From JAVVPO01 sp036655715 (lineage in GTDB: Bacteria > Bacillota > Clostridia > Lachnospirales > Cellulosilyticaceae): DNA of 14,277 bases. A program made the position numbers and the translations under genes. The notes beneath the pieces were generated by a model. That model was not told the DNA's origin and did no database searches. It worked only from the letters and a program-made list of their open reading frames with translations. Location: positions 1-14,277 of the forward strand of contig JAVVPO010000066.1 of assembly GCA_036655715.1 (NCBI GenBank), read 5' to 3'. Numbering within the stretch: the first letter of the stretch is position 1; every line of letters begins with the position of its first letter. Shown piece after piece: positions 14,170-14,277 of the stretch.

Positions 14170-14277
14170 GTGGTCTCAAATGAAGTATTTTATAAGAAAA
14201 AGAAAAAAGATAAAAAATATGTTGACTTATGTCTAAAGATAGTGCATAATAAGTCAAGTAGCAGCGAAACAGCAGCT
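14170..14277 (+). CDS. Possible start of an unidentified gene, cut by the window end
   Basis: From GTG 14170 the frame is open for 36 codons to the window edge. AGGAGG (14161-14166) lies 3 nt upstream, which is closer than usual. The first 20 residues are rich in lysine (VSNEVFYKKKKKDKKYVD), followed by LCLKIVHNKSSSSETAA. I do not recognise a family. A competing start, ATG 14180 with 12-nt spacing, gives only an 18-residue peptide. If the gene is real, its transcript must pass through, or start within, the preceding hairpin. Confidence 0.35.
   Translation, partial: MVSNEVFYKKKKKDKKYVDLCLKIVHNKSSSSETAA

Noticed and set aside
1..14277. Mobile elements, CRISPR arrays, tRNA or rRNA genes
   Set aside because: No transposase, integrase, spaced repeat array, cloverleaf or rRNA-like sequence was seen.

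Overview
The window is very AT-rich, has strong purine-rich Shine-Dalgarno sites (AGGAGG/GGAGG), uses ATG, GTG and TTG starts, and its genes are tightly packed. This points to a low-GC Bacillota, most likely an anaerobic clostridium. That is an inference from composition and gene content; no rRNA or marker gene is present.

Layout. (1) Positions 1-67 hold a perfect 25-bp inverted repeat that looks like a bidirectional terminator. (2) On the minus strand, 133-1395 encodes a CodA-type metal-dependent amidohydrolase (cytosine/creatinine deaminase family). (3) A divergent intergenic region, 1396-1722, carries a good promoter for the CodA homologue, a candidate promoter for the plus-strand genes and a 13-bp direct repeat. 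(4) On the plus strand, 1723-2478 encodes a creatininase with every catalytic position recognisable. It is followed by an intrinsic terminator/attenuator and an EamA-type transporter (2590-3513). (5) From 3536 to 12737 there is an uninterrupted block of ten membrane-protein genes in the order E-F-G-A'(DUF4040)-[A''+B fusion]-C-D-D-D-D. This is an Mrp/Mbh-type cation-antiporter module whose antiporter-like subunit is present four times, each copy with a complete Glu/Lys/Lys/Lys ion-path set. No hydrogenase or other redox subunit is present. (6) A PucR-type regulator (12800-13996) has its own candidate promoter. (7) A second long hairpin (14100-14160) follows, then the possible start of another gene that runs off the window.

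How it may work together (inference). Creatinine, or a related cyclic amidine/amide, could be deaminated by the CodA homologue and ring-opened by the creatininase. The EamA protein could carry substrate or product across the membrane, and the PucR protein could switch the genes on. The EamA gene is only 22 nt upstream of the antiporter block, so the catabolic and ion-transport genes may share a transcript. The multi-antiporter complex could serve pH/Na+ homeostasis when ammonia is released, or be the membrane arm of a larger machine whose other parts lie elsewhere. Long hairpins close both ends of the cluster, consistent with a self-contained unit.
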